Positions 1 to 11,128 of a DNA stretch of 35,000 nucleotides are shown here, piece after piece. The stretch spans positions 872,501 to 907,500 of the forward strand of contig JACVTC010000004.1 of assembly GCA_016946835.1 (NCBI GenBank). Reading direction: 5' to 3'. How positions within the stretch are numbered: the stretch's first letter is position 1; the number at the start of each line of letters is the position of its first letter. The stretch comes from Neocallimastix lanati (nom. inval.). Taxonomy: Eukaryota > Neocallimastigomycota > Neocallimastigomycetes > Neocallimastigales > Neocallimastigaceae. A model generated the notes under the pieces. The model searched no databases and was not told the DNA's origin. It saw only the letters and a list, made by a program, of their open reading frames with translations. A program made the position numbers and the translations under genes.

Positions 1-102
1 AATGAAAGATATTCCCAATTTACTGCTTTATATGACAAGCTTCTTTTTAGTAATAACAACTACACTAATCCTCTCACAGATCAAGTAAAATATAAAAATT
101 AA
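1..102 (+). CDS. Possible 3' end of a gene lying upstream (partial)
   Basis: Frame 1 is open from the window edge for 33 codons to a TAA at 100-102. It reads like real protein (NERYSQFTALYDKLLFSNNN, then YTNPLTDQVKYKN). Its base composition is clearly richer in C and G than the DNA that follows, which is almost pure A/T. Alternatively the exon ends at about 84, because the bases from 85 (GTAAAA) could be a splice donor. I do not recognise the product, and 33 codons are too few to assign a family. Confidence 0.4.
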   Translation, partial: NERYSQFTALYDKLLFSNNNYTNPLTDQVKYKN

Positions 103-719
103 TTATTGTATTAATATTATTAATATTATTTAATCAATCCCTTTTAATATTAATAAAATTTATGCTTTAATATTTTCATAAATATATATATATATATATA
201 TAGTAATTTATCATAAATAGAATATCTATAATATAAATATAATATATTTATGTATAAAGTACATATAGAAACACGAAAATATTTAAATTACATATTCAAT
301 TTATATTATTAATAAATTATTTGATTTAATTTTATTATTAAAAACTTTTTATTAAATTTATTATATTTTACAAAATAAATATATTCATGAAATATTCCAT
401 TTTTTATATTTGTGTTCATCATAATCATTGAAACAAAATAATACATAAATTTGTTTTAATAATTGTGAAAAATATAATAATTAATATACTCTAGTTTCAT
501 ATTAATAATAAAATACTTTTAAAACCAAATAATAAAAATCACCACAATAGAAAAAGTATTAATCATATAATATAATTTATAAATGGAAAATGTATAAAAT
601 ATTATTAATCTATTAGGATTAATTGTCTATATAATAATATAATAGTAATTCTAAAATATCATTTTATAATAAAACAATTATTATTATTATATTTGTTTGA
701 TATTTTAAAACTTAATAAT

Positions 720-758
<39 letters not shown>

Positions 759-1841
759 TATTTTTGTATTTTTGTATTAAATAAAGTAATATTTATTAAT
801 TTCTATTTGATTTTAATACAATATGAAATATAAAAATATACTATACTATAAAGAAAAAAAAAATAAAACAAGATAAAACAAAATACAAAACTATAATAAT
901 TTAAATAAATATATAATATTTTAATATAACAATATATTAATAATATTAAATTATGTAAATAAATTAAATATATAATTTATATTTAATTTTTTACTAGGAA
1001 TCTAATATCTTATTAATTTTTATATTAAAAAAAAAAAAATAAAATAAAATAAAATAAAATAAAAATAAAAAAAAATAAAAAAAAAAAATAAAATAAAATG
1101 TAAAAATTAAATAAAAGATTAAATAAAATAAACCCAAATAATAAAGAAAAATGATTATATGGGTCTATTTATTTTTCTCAAAATTTGATATTAACTTACA
1201 ATATTTAAAATTATACCGAGTTCTTTTATTTTTTTTTTTATTTTATTTAAATGAAAAATATTTTTGTTGAGTCAATTTCAATCTCATCATTTTGATATGT
1301 AATCTGAAGGATTATTAAGTTCCTTAATTCCTTTCCCTTGCTTTAAAGATAAATAAAGGATTCATCCCTTCAATGATTAATGAAGACAAGTAACTATATG
1401 TACTAAATAAAGTGACAATTTAAGACTAAATGGTTTACCGATTCATATACAATGAATCTAAACTTTTTTTTAGAACCAATATCCTCTATATTTTGATAAA
1501 AGAATATATTACATTATCCTATCATTGTCTGCCAGACATAATTTGATTTAACCATAATTTATTAGAAGGAATTATAGAAAAGAATATCTATAAAAGTCTT
1601 GCTAGGGATAAATTTTCATTATAAAATCTTCTGTAATATTATGATGTTCTTATTTCATATTCAATTTTGTTCTTAATAATGTAATCTCAAATAATATATT
1701 ACATTTTTATCTTCATTATTTCTTTTTTTTTTAGTTATTAATTATCATTTGTTCAACTAAATATAATTATATTAATGATAATTTTATAAATTGTTTTACT
1801 ATTCATCTTCATTTTATTTTTTAAAGACAAAAAAAATAATT
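103..1841. other. AT-rich intergenic DNA, no gene seen
   Basis: Nearly pure A/T with stop codons in all frames. It includes a (TA)n run near 183-201, a pure T run at about 721-757 and A-rich repeats at about 1028-1098. From about 1260 to 1660 the composition is slightly more mixed, with a TATAAAAG at about 1590. That part could be a decayed LTR or promoter belonging to the retrotransposon remnant downstream, but no LTR ends or partner LTR were found. Confidence 0.6.
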
Positions 1842-2030
1842 TAAGTTGTCTCCATAATTTTTTTTTATTACTTTTTAACTTTTTTATTTATTTTTGAATT
1901 CCAAGATTTAATTTTAATAAAAAAAAAAAAAAAAAAATTGTAAGTTGTCTCCATATTTTTTTTTTTTTTACTTTTAAACTTTTTTATTTATTTTTATTTT
2001 TTTAATTCTAATGTTTAATTTTAATTAAAA
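1842..2030. repeat. Imperfect tandem duplication, period about 99 bp
   Basis: Two adjacent copies begin with AAGTTGTCTCCATA, at about 1842 and 1941. Each continues into a T run, then CTTTT(T/A)AACTTTTTTATTTA, then a TTTAATTTTAAT block. The copies differ by indels in the T and A runs, so this is an old, slipped duplication. Confidence 0.6.
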
Positions 2031-2366
2031 ATAATTTTTTACTAAAATGCACAATAAATATTATAATGACTCAAAAAATAGAAGAAAACTCAAACATGAA
2101 TGTCAAGGAGAGAATATAAAATGCTTTAAGTGTATTCAAAAAGGCAAAAAGGTCACTGAATAAGATAATATCCTTATTCATTTAAAGAATTAGCTGAAAT
2201 GGAAGAAAAAGGGCAAATTGAAAAAATTTTTTAAACTAGTTACTGGAAGAAGGAAAACTTCCATAATACAAGCCAACTATTAAGGAAAATCTAAAAACCA
2301 AGTAGTAGCTGCTACGATTAGAAAGAATCAAAAAAGAGAAAAGTAAAATAAATCCATATAGCAATC

Positions 2367-2368
<2 letters not shown>

Positions 2369-2407
<39 letters not shown>
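2369..2407. repeat. Poly(A) tract
   Basis: About 39 consecutive A residues inside the retrotransposon remnant. It could be a slipped homopolymer or an old retroposon tail. No target duplication was seen around it. Confidence 0.7.
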
Positions 2408-2410
<3 letters not shown>

Positions 2411-2436
2411 TAAAAGACAACCTTATACCATTCAAA

Positions 2437-2814
<378 letters not shown>

Positions 2815-3059
2815 CAAGAACAAAATGAATCAAGCAATAATGAAGATACGAAGATAAAAATGAAATAATAGAAAAATTACCAAGTACTCAGAAGCAAGAA
2901 GCAAGAAAAAAAAAAAAAGAGAGCAAAGAAAAGAAAAGAAAAGGTTGTTGAATAAAATGACAAAAAATCCAATAGCACTCAAAAAGACAAAACATATAAT
3001 AATGCTTAATGGACAAAAAATCATACAATTTTTCTCAATATTTAAAATTCCAATTCACC

Positions 3060-3715
3060 TAGTATATCTACAATCTATACTAAACCAAGATTAGCTACTG
3101 CTCATCATCAACAGTCAAATGGCCATGTCGAACGTGCTAACCCTGTTGTTGAATAATATCTCCATTATTACTGTTCCGCTACTCATAGTGAATGGTGCCT
3201 TTACCTTCCACTTTGTGAATTCGCTTATAATTATTTAATTCATAAACCCATTGGAAAATCACCTTTTATGGGCTAATTATAGTTTTCATCCAAATTGTAC
3301 AATAGACTCACTTCCAGTACTTCTTCAAGACAATGCTTCAATTCTATCTAGGAATTGGTCTGCTCACTTTGATGCTCTCCGACAACATATAATAAAAGCT
3401 AAAGAAGACTTTAAGAAATATAGAGATAAACGAACTTCTATTGGACCAGATTTTAAGATAAACAACAAGGTTTAGCTCAAACGCTATTACCTTACAAACG
3501 AACCAGCCAAAAAATTAACTTCACAATTCTTAGGGCCGTTTAAAATTATCGAAAAGAGGGAAAGAATGAACTACCATTTGGAGTTACCTGAAAATCTTCA
3601 TCTCCATCAGGTATTTCATATCTCACAATTGGAGTCTTATACTGAGAGGAATAAAGAACTGAAAGAGCCAACGGTTAGACATCAGTCCAAAAATGTGAAC
3701 ACAGCTCACTAAAAC
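3060..3715 (+). pseudogene. Ty3/gypsy integrase C-terminal half, frameshifted
   Basis: Reading across frames gives TAHHQQSNGHVERANPVVEQ, then LPLCEFAYNYLIHKPIGKSP, corresponding to the end of the retroviral-type integrase core (TAYHPQ.DGQ.ER.N and LPLAEFAYN..H..TGKSPF in the family). A shifted frame at 3251-3475 continues with NYSFHPN and the helical DFKKYRDKR region. An in-frame TAG at about 3473 stands where a Trp is expected, and the sequence then continues with LTSQFLGPFKIIEKRERMNY and VFHISQLE, the GPY/F module. At least one frameshift and one stop make it non-functional. The stretch is clearly richer in GC than its surroundings, as expected for former coding DNA. Confidence 0.75.
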
Positions 3716-3720
3716 TTACA

Positions 3721-4412
3721 AATGTGAGTGTGGACACTAACGAGAAAATAGTATTACCAACAATATATGAGTTAAATGGATTTTCTTTTTTTTTTTTTTT
3801 TTTTTGGATACTTGTGCTTGCATAAACATAATTACAAGAAAGTTTTTAAATACGTTAAAAAAAATATATTAAACTAATTGGATATACTTATACTACTAAC
3901 AATATCATACAGATAATATCAAAAATAAACATTTCCTATGAGTTGTATTTGTTAAAAATAGAATTCGAGACTTTCAAGATTCAAGATATATTCTGAATGC
4001 TAGACCAGGACCAAGATCCATTTAATGTATTAATTAGATAATGAACACAAAAAAATAAAAATAAAAAAAAAAAAAAATTTATTTGTCAATCCTATTAAAA
4101 ATTAGTTATATCAAATGAATTCTGAAGGAGGATATATGAACATTTTATCCATGGAAGCATGAAGAAGAAAAAGAAGATAAAAAAAAAAAAAAAAAAAAAA
4201 AATATTAATTATTTACTATTTTGTTTTATTAATAAACATGGAGATTTTAATCAAAACAAAAACAAAAAAAAAACAAAAAAATGAAAGAAAACTTATTTTC
4301 TTGAACTTTTTTTAATTGCTAATAATTATTAATAACTTAAAATAATTTTTTTTTTTTTTTCCATATAAACTATAAATAACTGTAAATTTTCGTAATAAAA
4401 CAGTTTTAAATT
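3721..4412. other. AT-rich spacer with a possible LTR-element 3' boundary
   Basis: No gene seen. A purine block GAAGGAGG at about 4125-4132 resembles the polypurine tract that precedes the 3' LTR of Ty3/gypsy elements, and it lies downstream of the integrase remnant in the right orientation. No LTR could be recognised after it. Homopolymer runs occur at 3787-3805, 4062-4076 and 4179-4201. Confidence 0.35.
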
Positions 4413-4429
4413 CTAACCCTAACCCTAAC
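4413..4429. repeat. Short interstitial telomere-like repeat
   Basis: CTAACCCTAACCCTAAC: nearly three copies of the CCCTAA/TTAGGG telomere unit used by most fungi, embedded in AT-rich DNA. Its GC-rich units stand out sharply from the local composition. Confidence 0.6.
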
Positions 4430-4618
4430 ATATTTTATTAATTAGTTTAAAAATATATTAAAATATTTAGATTAATAAATAAATAATAAATAAATAATAA
4501 ATATATTTTTTTTATCTTTAATAAAACTCGTTTTAATAAGACATATTTTAAATTATTTATACAGCGTTACCGACCTTTCATATCAAAATAACAAAAAAAA
4601 AAAAAAAAAAAAAAATTT

Positions 4619-4800
4619 GATCCTGTATTATCATTATGCCTTATTAGTACGACGTTGACGCTCTTGGATAAGTTTGGTATTTTGCAATACCTATCAAATA
4701 ATAGCTCAAACAAACTACTAATGATAGGTATTGCACTTGTTAAGAATTCCCGCTAAGCCCACAATTTTTGGAACAGGTGACTCAGATGAACCTTTGAAAA
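4619..4800 (-). mobile_element. Fragment of LINE 3' coding end, antisense
   Basis: The minus strand reads VGLAGILNKCNTYH and, further on, KSVNVVLIRHNDNTGS. These match VGLAEFLTNVMPIV and KSVDVVTIRQRRNSDTDS near the C-terminus of the intact LINE protein at 20702-24697. At the DNA level TACGACGTTGACGCTCTTG matches the reverse complement of that element with one change. It is a short 5'-truncated and decayed copy inserted in the opposite orientation to the other LINEs in the window. Confidence 0.7.
4684..4734. repeat. Perfect 13-bp inverted repeat with 25-bp loop
   Basis: GCAATACCTATCA (4684-4696) and TGATAGGTATTGC (4722-4734) are exact reverse complements. They lie inside the antisense LINE fragment. 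The intact LINE has no equivalent left arm at this position, so the hairpin probably arose after insertion. Confidence 0.8.
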
Positions 4801-4813
4801 AAATAAATAAATA

Positions 4814-4815
<2 letters not shown>

Positions 4816-4858
<43 letters not shown>

Positions 4859-5025
4859 TTCATCTTTATTTATACTATTTTATTATTATTACTATTATTA
4901 TTATTATTTTCATCTTTATTTATACTTTTTTATTATTATTACTATTATTATTATTATTTTCATCTTTATTTATACTTTTTTATTATTATTACTATTATTA
5001 TTATTATTTTCATCTTTATTTATAC

Positions 5026-5067
<42 letters not shown>

Positions 5068-5085
5068 TTCATCTTTATTTATACT
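4816..5085. repeat. ATT microsatellite and 50-bp minisatellite
   Basis: An AAT/ATT run (about 4816-4858) leads into a 50-bp unit marked by CATCTTTATTTATACT at 4861, 4911, 4961 and 5011, with a fifth marker at about 5070. The filler between markers is itself TTATTATTA-type sequence, so the longer unit was probably made by slippage followed by unequal exchange. Confidence 0.85.
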
Positions 5086-5215
5086 TTTTTTTTACATTAG
5101 AAATTTTATTTTTATTTCATATATATTTATAATTTTTTATTAAAAAAGAAAAAAATAAATAAATAAATAAATAAATAAATAAATAGTATATACATAAATT
5201 TCTAAAATTCGTAAC

Positions 5216-5260
5216 TTTGTTTTTTTTTTTTTTTGATTGAAAATATTATAAATCTAATGA

Positions 5261-5294
<34 letters not shown>

Positions 5295-5320
5295 GATTGA
5301 AAATATTATAAATCTAATGA

Positions 5321-5353
<33 letters not shown>

Positions 5354-5410
5354 GATTGAAAATATTATAAATCTAATGAATTTACTTTTTTTTTTTTTTT
5401 TTTTTTTTAA
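5216..5410. repeat. Minisatellite of about 60 bp, three copies, with poly(T)
   Basis: The block GATTGAAAATATTATAAATC plus TAATGAATTTAC occurs three times (about 5235, 5295 and 5354). Copies are separated by T runs of about 25 that vary in length. The non-T part is identical in all three, which points to recent duplication. Confidence 0.85.
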
Positions 5411-5970
5411 TAAAATAATTCTTTAATTAAAATATATATATAATATCTATCCAATTAATGATTTGAATTTATTATAACAAAACGGAAGAAAACCATAAAT
5501 ATATCAATCAAAGCAAATAATAAAATAAATAAATAGATATGTTTTCTTCTAAATCTAACTTTTTTCTCTTTAATCTCTGAATCATTGAATAATTAATATG
5601 TTTAAAGTTTCATTATATAAATATATAGGACAATTATAAGTGTTAAAGGTTCATTTAGATTCATATTCCATAATATTGAATTTTATGATAATAAAAATAT
5701 AATAATATAGAGAAAAAAAAAATTAATATAATATTTATTTTTCAAATTGTCATATTTTTAACATATAAAATAAATTATTAATAAAAAGCTTTAAGTTTTA
5801 AACTTATTATTAAAGCTATCAAAATCAAATTAAATTAAATATCTTTTACATAAAATAAATAAATAAATAAATAAATAGAATTTTTTATGATATTAAATTA
5901 AACTATTAAAATATTTTTAAAGTATTTTAATTAAAAAATTATCTCTAGTACTATATTTTTTAATTCCGTT

Positions 5971-6017
<47 letters not shown>

Positions 6018-6311
6018 ATTTATTTATTACTTTGTTATTCATTTAGTTTTTTTTTTTTTTTTTAATATAAATACTACTGATTAATTGTATAAAAAAAAAA
6101 TTTTTTTTTTTTTTTTTTAAATATTATTAAATTTTTGAATAAAAACAAAGCACAAAAGAAAAATAAAATAATAATTTCCTTTTATTAATTCCTATATGTA
6201 TTTTTTTTTGTTTGGTTGCTTGTTTGATTGCTTGTTTTTATTGTTTTTATTGTTTTTTTTTGTTTTTTGTTTTTTGTTTTTTGTTTTTTTTATTGTTTCT
6301 GTTTTCGTTTT

Positions 6312-6343
<32 letters not shown>

Positions 6344-6400
6344 GATTTTTTTGTTTTGTTTTTAAATTTTGTTTAATACTTTAAAATTTTCAATATATAT

Positions 6401-6436
<36 letters not shown>

Positions 6437-6528
6437 TTTATTATTATATCAAAATATCATTATTTTAATTATTATGTGTTAGGTGATTTACCAAACATTA
6501 CCATTACTTAAATAAATTTTCAATATAG

Positions 6529-6587
<59 letters not shown>

Positions 6588-6893
6588 AGATAATATTTTT
6601 TAAATGAAATATAAAAGGAAAATACTATATAATATACAAAATAAAGTAAAATAGAAATTGTAAAAATTATTAAATTATTGATAGATAAAACAAATTTTTG
6701 TAAAAATGATTTTGATGTGGAAATATTATTTCTATAAAAATTTTTAATGAGAAAATATGTTTTTGTAGTAATTTTTTGAAAGATAAAACATATTTTGCAA
6801 TAAAAAATAAAAAATAAAAAATAAAAAGATATACTAGAAAATAATATATCTTTTTTTTATATATTTTAATATTAACAATTTAAATTTTTATTT
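5411..6893. other. AT-rich intergenic DNA downstream of the kinase gene
   Basis: No gene seen. It contains TTTATT-type repeats (about 6005-6027), T/G-rich TTTTTTG repeats (about 6236-6360) and a poly(A) run of more than 50 bases at about 6530-6586. The last few hundred bases before 6894 would hold the 3' UTR of the minus-strand kinase gene. Confidence 0.6.
6530..6586. repeat. Poly(A) homopolymer tract
   Basis: More than 50 consecutive A residues, the longest homopolymer in the window. The length in an assembly is likely to be inexact. Confidence 0.85.
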
Positions 6894-7452
6894 TTAATTT
6901 TTCTTTAAGAAATTCATAATTCTACTTTTAAATCCTGTCGAACTTCTTTTTGATGAAGTATTTGATTTAACTGATTCAGATATGCTTTGTTTTTCATTAT
7001 TATTTTTACTAATTAATTCATTTGATTTTGATTTAGGTATATTTTCTTTTTCGATCTTATCATTATTCATACCTTTTTCATTTGGTAATGCATTCACAGT
7101 AATTTTAACTTCCTTATTTTTTTCTTTCTTATTTTTCTTATTCTTTTTAGCTAACCTTTTTTGTTCTTTTTCCTTCTCTTTTCTTTCTTTTTCTAACTCC
7201 TTTCTTCGTTTCTTAATTTGCATTTCTCTCATTGAACTAAGATATGAAATCCAATCGAAATTTCCATCATCTATTTCACCTTCTTCTTTTAATACTACAA
7301 AAAAAAAATATAAAAATAAAAAAAAAATATAAAATATAAAATATAAAATATAAAATATAAAATATAAAATATAAAATATAAAATATAAAATATAAAATAT
7401 AAAATATAAAATATAAAATATAAAATATAAAATATAAATTAAAATAATAATG

Positions 7453-7527
<75 letters not shown>

Positions 7528-9894
7528 TATATAAATATAAAAAGTCTTATTAATATCAATAAATAATTATTTTATATTAATATATCATATATCATTATTA
7601 ATTATCAATGACTCAGAATTAAATAAATATTAGATTCATTAAAATAATAATAATAATAATAATAAAAAATTATAATACCTTCATCCATAAGTCCTCTCAA
7701 GTAATCATAATCTGGCAAATCATAATAACCTAATTTTCTAACGTGTTCAATAAACGCTATGAATTGTTCTAATTAAAATGTATGAATAATTATATTAAAA
7801 AAATAAATAAAAAAAAATAAAAAAGTTAATATATATATATATACAACATAATAATAAAAATACAATTTTTACATTATAAAATAATAATTAAAAAAAGTAT
7901 TTATTTAAAATTTATATATTATTAATATATATATATTATGATTTTTACTTGGTTTTCCTTCACAAAGTTTTGACAATGGTAAATTTTTCTTTACATTACC
8001 AATTAGTTGAATCATTTTATCTGGTGTATCAGCAACAATACCCATCCATGGAAGACGACCACCAAGTAAGAAATAAATTAAGCAATAGCCTAAAGCTTCT
8101 ATGTCATCTCTTGGAGTTTGTTCTTAATATTCCAAAATAATATATATATATATACATATATATATGATAGACAATATTTTAATTAATATCTTATAAAAAT
8201 ACTAATTATTGTATATTAAATTATGATATACTATTCAATATATAAGGCACTTACGACGACATTTATGAGTATTTAAACTCATATATCTTGGAGTACCACA
8301 CGGTGCTTTAAGTTCATCTGGAACATATAAACCGGTTTTTTCATCACGATAGAATTCTGAAAGACCAAAATCAGCTAAATAAACTGTTGAAACTGGTGGT
8401 AGTTTTTTTTCATCACTAAGATAAGTATCAACTTCTTCATCCAATTTATTTGTAATTGGTTTTGAATAATCAATAAGACCAATTAAAAAGTTTTCCGGTT
8501 TTATATCTCTATAAATAATACCTCTTTTATGAACCATTTCTAATCTTGTAAGCTTAATTAATAATAATTTAAGAATTTTGTTTATATTAATAAATATTCA
8601 TATTGATATAAATAAAAATGACAATAATAATGAAATAATTATAAATATACGAATAAAAAACAAATGAAAACGAAAATTAAGATAATAATTGTAATTGAAA
8701 TAATAAATACATATATATATAAATATACTACAAAAAAAAAAAAAAAAAACTTATACGTACTAATTGTTTACCAATCATACAGACAGTTTTAATTGAGAAA
8801 TGGCGCTCACATATATTAAATAAACTTTCTATTGATGGACCTAATAATTCCATAATCATAATATTTTCAGTATTTTTTTGTCCGAAATATAAAACTTTTG
8901 GCATACCCTCTAAATAATAATATATTTAATATATATATATATATGTGTGTGTGCGTGTGTATTTGTAATTTTATTAATTTATGAATTCATAATTATCATG
9001 ATGAGTATTAATGAAATTTATTACTATAATTTATATTTCATGTATATTTACCAACACCATATAATCTTTGATATATAGCATATTCCAAATGTAGATGTTT
9101 ATCGTTACTATTAATACTTTCTGCTTTAATTGCAATAGCTTGCTTAGTAATCTTATTCATACCCTTAAAAATAGTACCACAATAGCCTTTACCAATGACT
9201 TTATTAAAATCATATTCATTAAAAATTTCATCTAATGTTTTTTTTGAATAAGCTTTCCAAGCACTTTGATTATTATTCTCATTATCATTTCTAAAAGTAC
9301 GTTCACTTTTAGTTTCATCTTTTTCCTTAACTAAATCAGTGGACGTTTCATCTTTATTAGATGAAATATGACTTTGAGCGTATCCATCTTTTCTTTGACT
9401 GTCCCATGCACTTGTTTCATTTTTAATAATTTGAAAAGAATATTTTGGAACCTCTAAGGAATCTTTATCTTTTGCTGATTGTTGATTCATTACGGAAAAT
9501 GACTTGATAGAAGTGGTATCAGATTTGTCTTTGGTATCATCAAGTTTTATAAATGGAACAGAATGAACACTTTCAGGTCTATCACTACGTGACACTCCAT
9601 CTATTAAAGGTATATTTAATGAAGTACTACTTAATCCTAATGAATCATTTGAATAAATTTTGTTTTTTTCATCAATAGCTTCTAAATTAATTTCTTTCTC
9701 TTGCTTTTTCTAATTAAAATTTAATATTAATAAATTTATAAAATAAATTAGAATTAAATTAAAATCAAAATTATAATTAAAATAAAATAAAATAAAATAA
9801 AATAAAATAAAAATAAAATAAAAAAATATAAATAAAATAAAAATAAATATAAATTAAATATATATATATAAAATAAATTTAAATATAAAAAAAA

Positions 9895-9933
<39 letters not shown>

Positions 9934-10734
9934 TAATAATAATTAATAATTAATAATTAATAATTAATAATTAATAATTAATAATTAATAATTAATAATT
10001 AATAATTAATGTTTACAAATTGATTCCAAGCATTGTCATTTGAATTTTCAGATGAATCTTCTACTATTATAATAGGGTTATCATTGACAGGTAAAGTAGA
10101 TACAGAATTACCAGAATCTATTACAATATTTACATTATCTGTATTATCTATAATTAATTTACTCAAAGACTGATTATCACGGTTAACCATTGTAGAATAT
10201 GATGTATTATTACTAAATGGAGTTCTTGCCTCAATTTGTTTTTTAGTTTTTTCAACACCCTGTTAGGAAATAATAATATTAGAATAATGCATTATTATTA
10301 CAATTACTATTATATTATAATTAATATAATCTTACTAACATATTGTTTCCAAGCACTAATACCTAATGCATCATAATTAACAAAATTAATATAACTTTCG
10401 TAATCATCAGTCTTATAAGTTTTATAATTGTTATTCTTTTCATATTTTCCTAAATTATATAATAAATGGTGTTATTTTTTGAAAAAAAAAAAAAAAAAAA
10501 AAAAATAATTAATTAATTATCAATAAATGAATATATTTAACAATAAATAAAAAAGGCATATCAAAATACGAATACGGTTATACCTAAAATATTTCTATTA
10601 AATTGAACCCAAGCAGCTGATTCATTTTTCTCAGTTTGTGCTGGTTTTTGTTGTTGAGTAAATTGCTCCCAAGCGCTTTTAACACTTCGGGCGTCAGAAT
10701 TATCAATTTCCTTATCTGGAGAAAGCATATTCAT
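6894..10734 (-). CDS. Casein kinase 1-like Ser/Thr protein kinase, nine exons
   Basis: Exons join(10734..10584, 10449..10340, 10259..10017, 9709..9052, 8909..8761, 8552..8255, 8122..7949, 7768..7679, 7294..6894) give one frame of 757 aa. All eight introns are AT-rich and GT..AG, and every junction phase agrees. The start ATG follows an in-frame TAA. Residues 1-320 are low-complexity, with six Ala-Trp-x-x-aromatic-like motifs. The kinase domain is about 325-620: glycine loop IGKGYCG (331-336), Lys353, YRDIKPEN (Asp453), DFG (498-500), then CGTPRYMSLNTH and PRDDIEALGY. That replacement of the APE motif by a SIN-type sequence defines the CK1 family. It resembles the fungal YCK/CK1-gamma group, but has an insertion before DFG and lacks a C-terminal Cys pair for lipid anchoring. 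The last 130 residues are a charged Lys/Glu-rich helix and a Ser/Lys tail. All catalytic residues are present, so it is probably active. Its substrates are unknown. Confidence 0.92.
7295..7678. repeat. Repeat-filled last intron of the kinase gene
   Basis: The largest intron of the gene (384 bp) is built from a 7-bp repeat (AAAATAT, about 7323-7437) and an AAT trinucleotide array (about 7447-7524). Both are likely to vary in length between isolates. The repeat is open on the minus strand, so it can be mistaken for an N-terminal Ile/Tyr-rich extension of exon 9. Confidence 0.85.
9710..10016. repeat. Kinase intron 3 with 7-bp tandem array
   Basis: This 307-bp intron holds A/T mono- and trinucleotide runs and then about ten copies of a 7-bp unit (AATAATT, about 9935-10010). 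The array ends directly beside the splice donor GTAAAC on the minus strand. Confidence 0.8.
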
Positions 10735-11090
10735 TTATAGACAAATATTATGTCAGATAAAATTCTTTTTTTTTCTTTTTTTTTTTTTATAATGTTAATA
10801 TAATAATAATAAAAAGAATAATAATATTTTAATAAATTAATAATTAATATATCTCATAAATCAAAAAGGGTATTTTGTTAATTAGTTAAAAATAAATATG
10901 TATGTATATATATAATTATTATTTTAATATCATATTATTTAATAAAACACAAAATCACTTAAAAAATTAAAAAATTTAGATGTAAAATATATATATAGTT
11001 ATCACATTAATGTATTAATATTATAATACTTACATTTTATTTATTATTCTAAAACTATTTTAGCCTTTATAAATAATATTTTATTATTAC

Positions 11091-11128
<38 letters not shown>

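Noticed and set aside
4800-5410. CRISPR-like array
   Set aside because: Repeats are adjacent A/T minisatellites without unique spacers, in a eukaryotic context.
7295-7559. N-terminal Ile/Tyr-rich extension of the last kinase exon
   Set aside because: It is intron repeat DNA that happens to be open; the splice acceptor at 7295 joins exon 9 in phase to exon 8.
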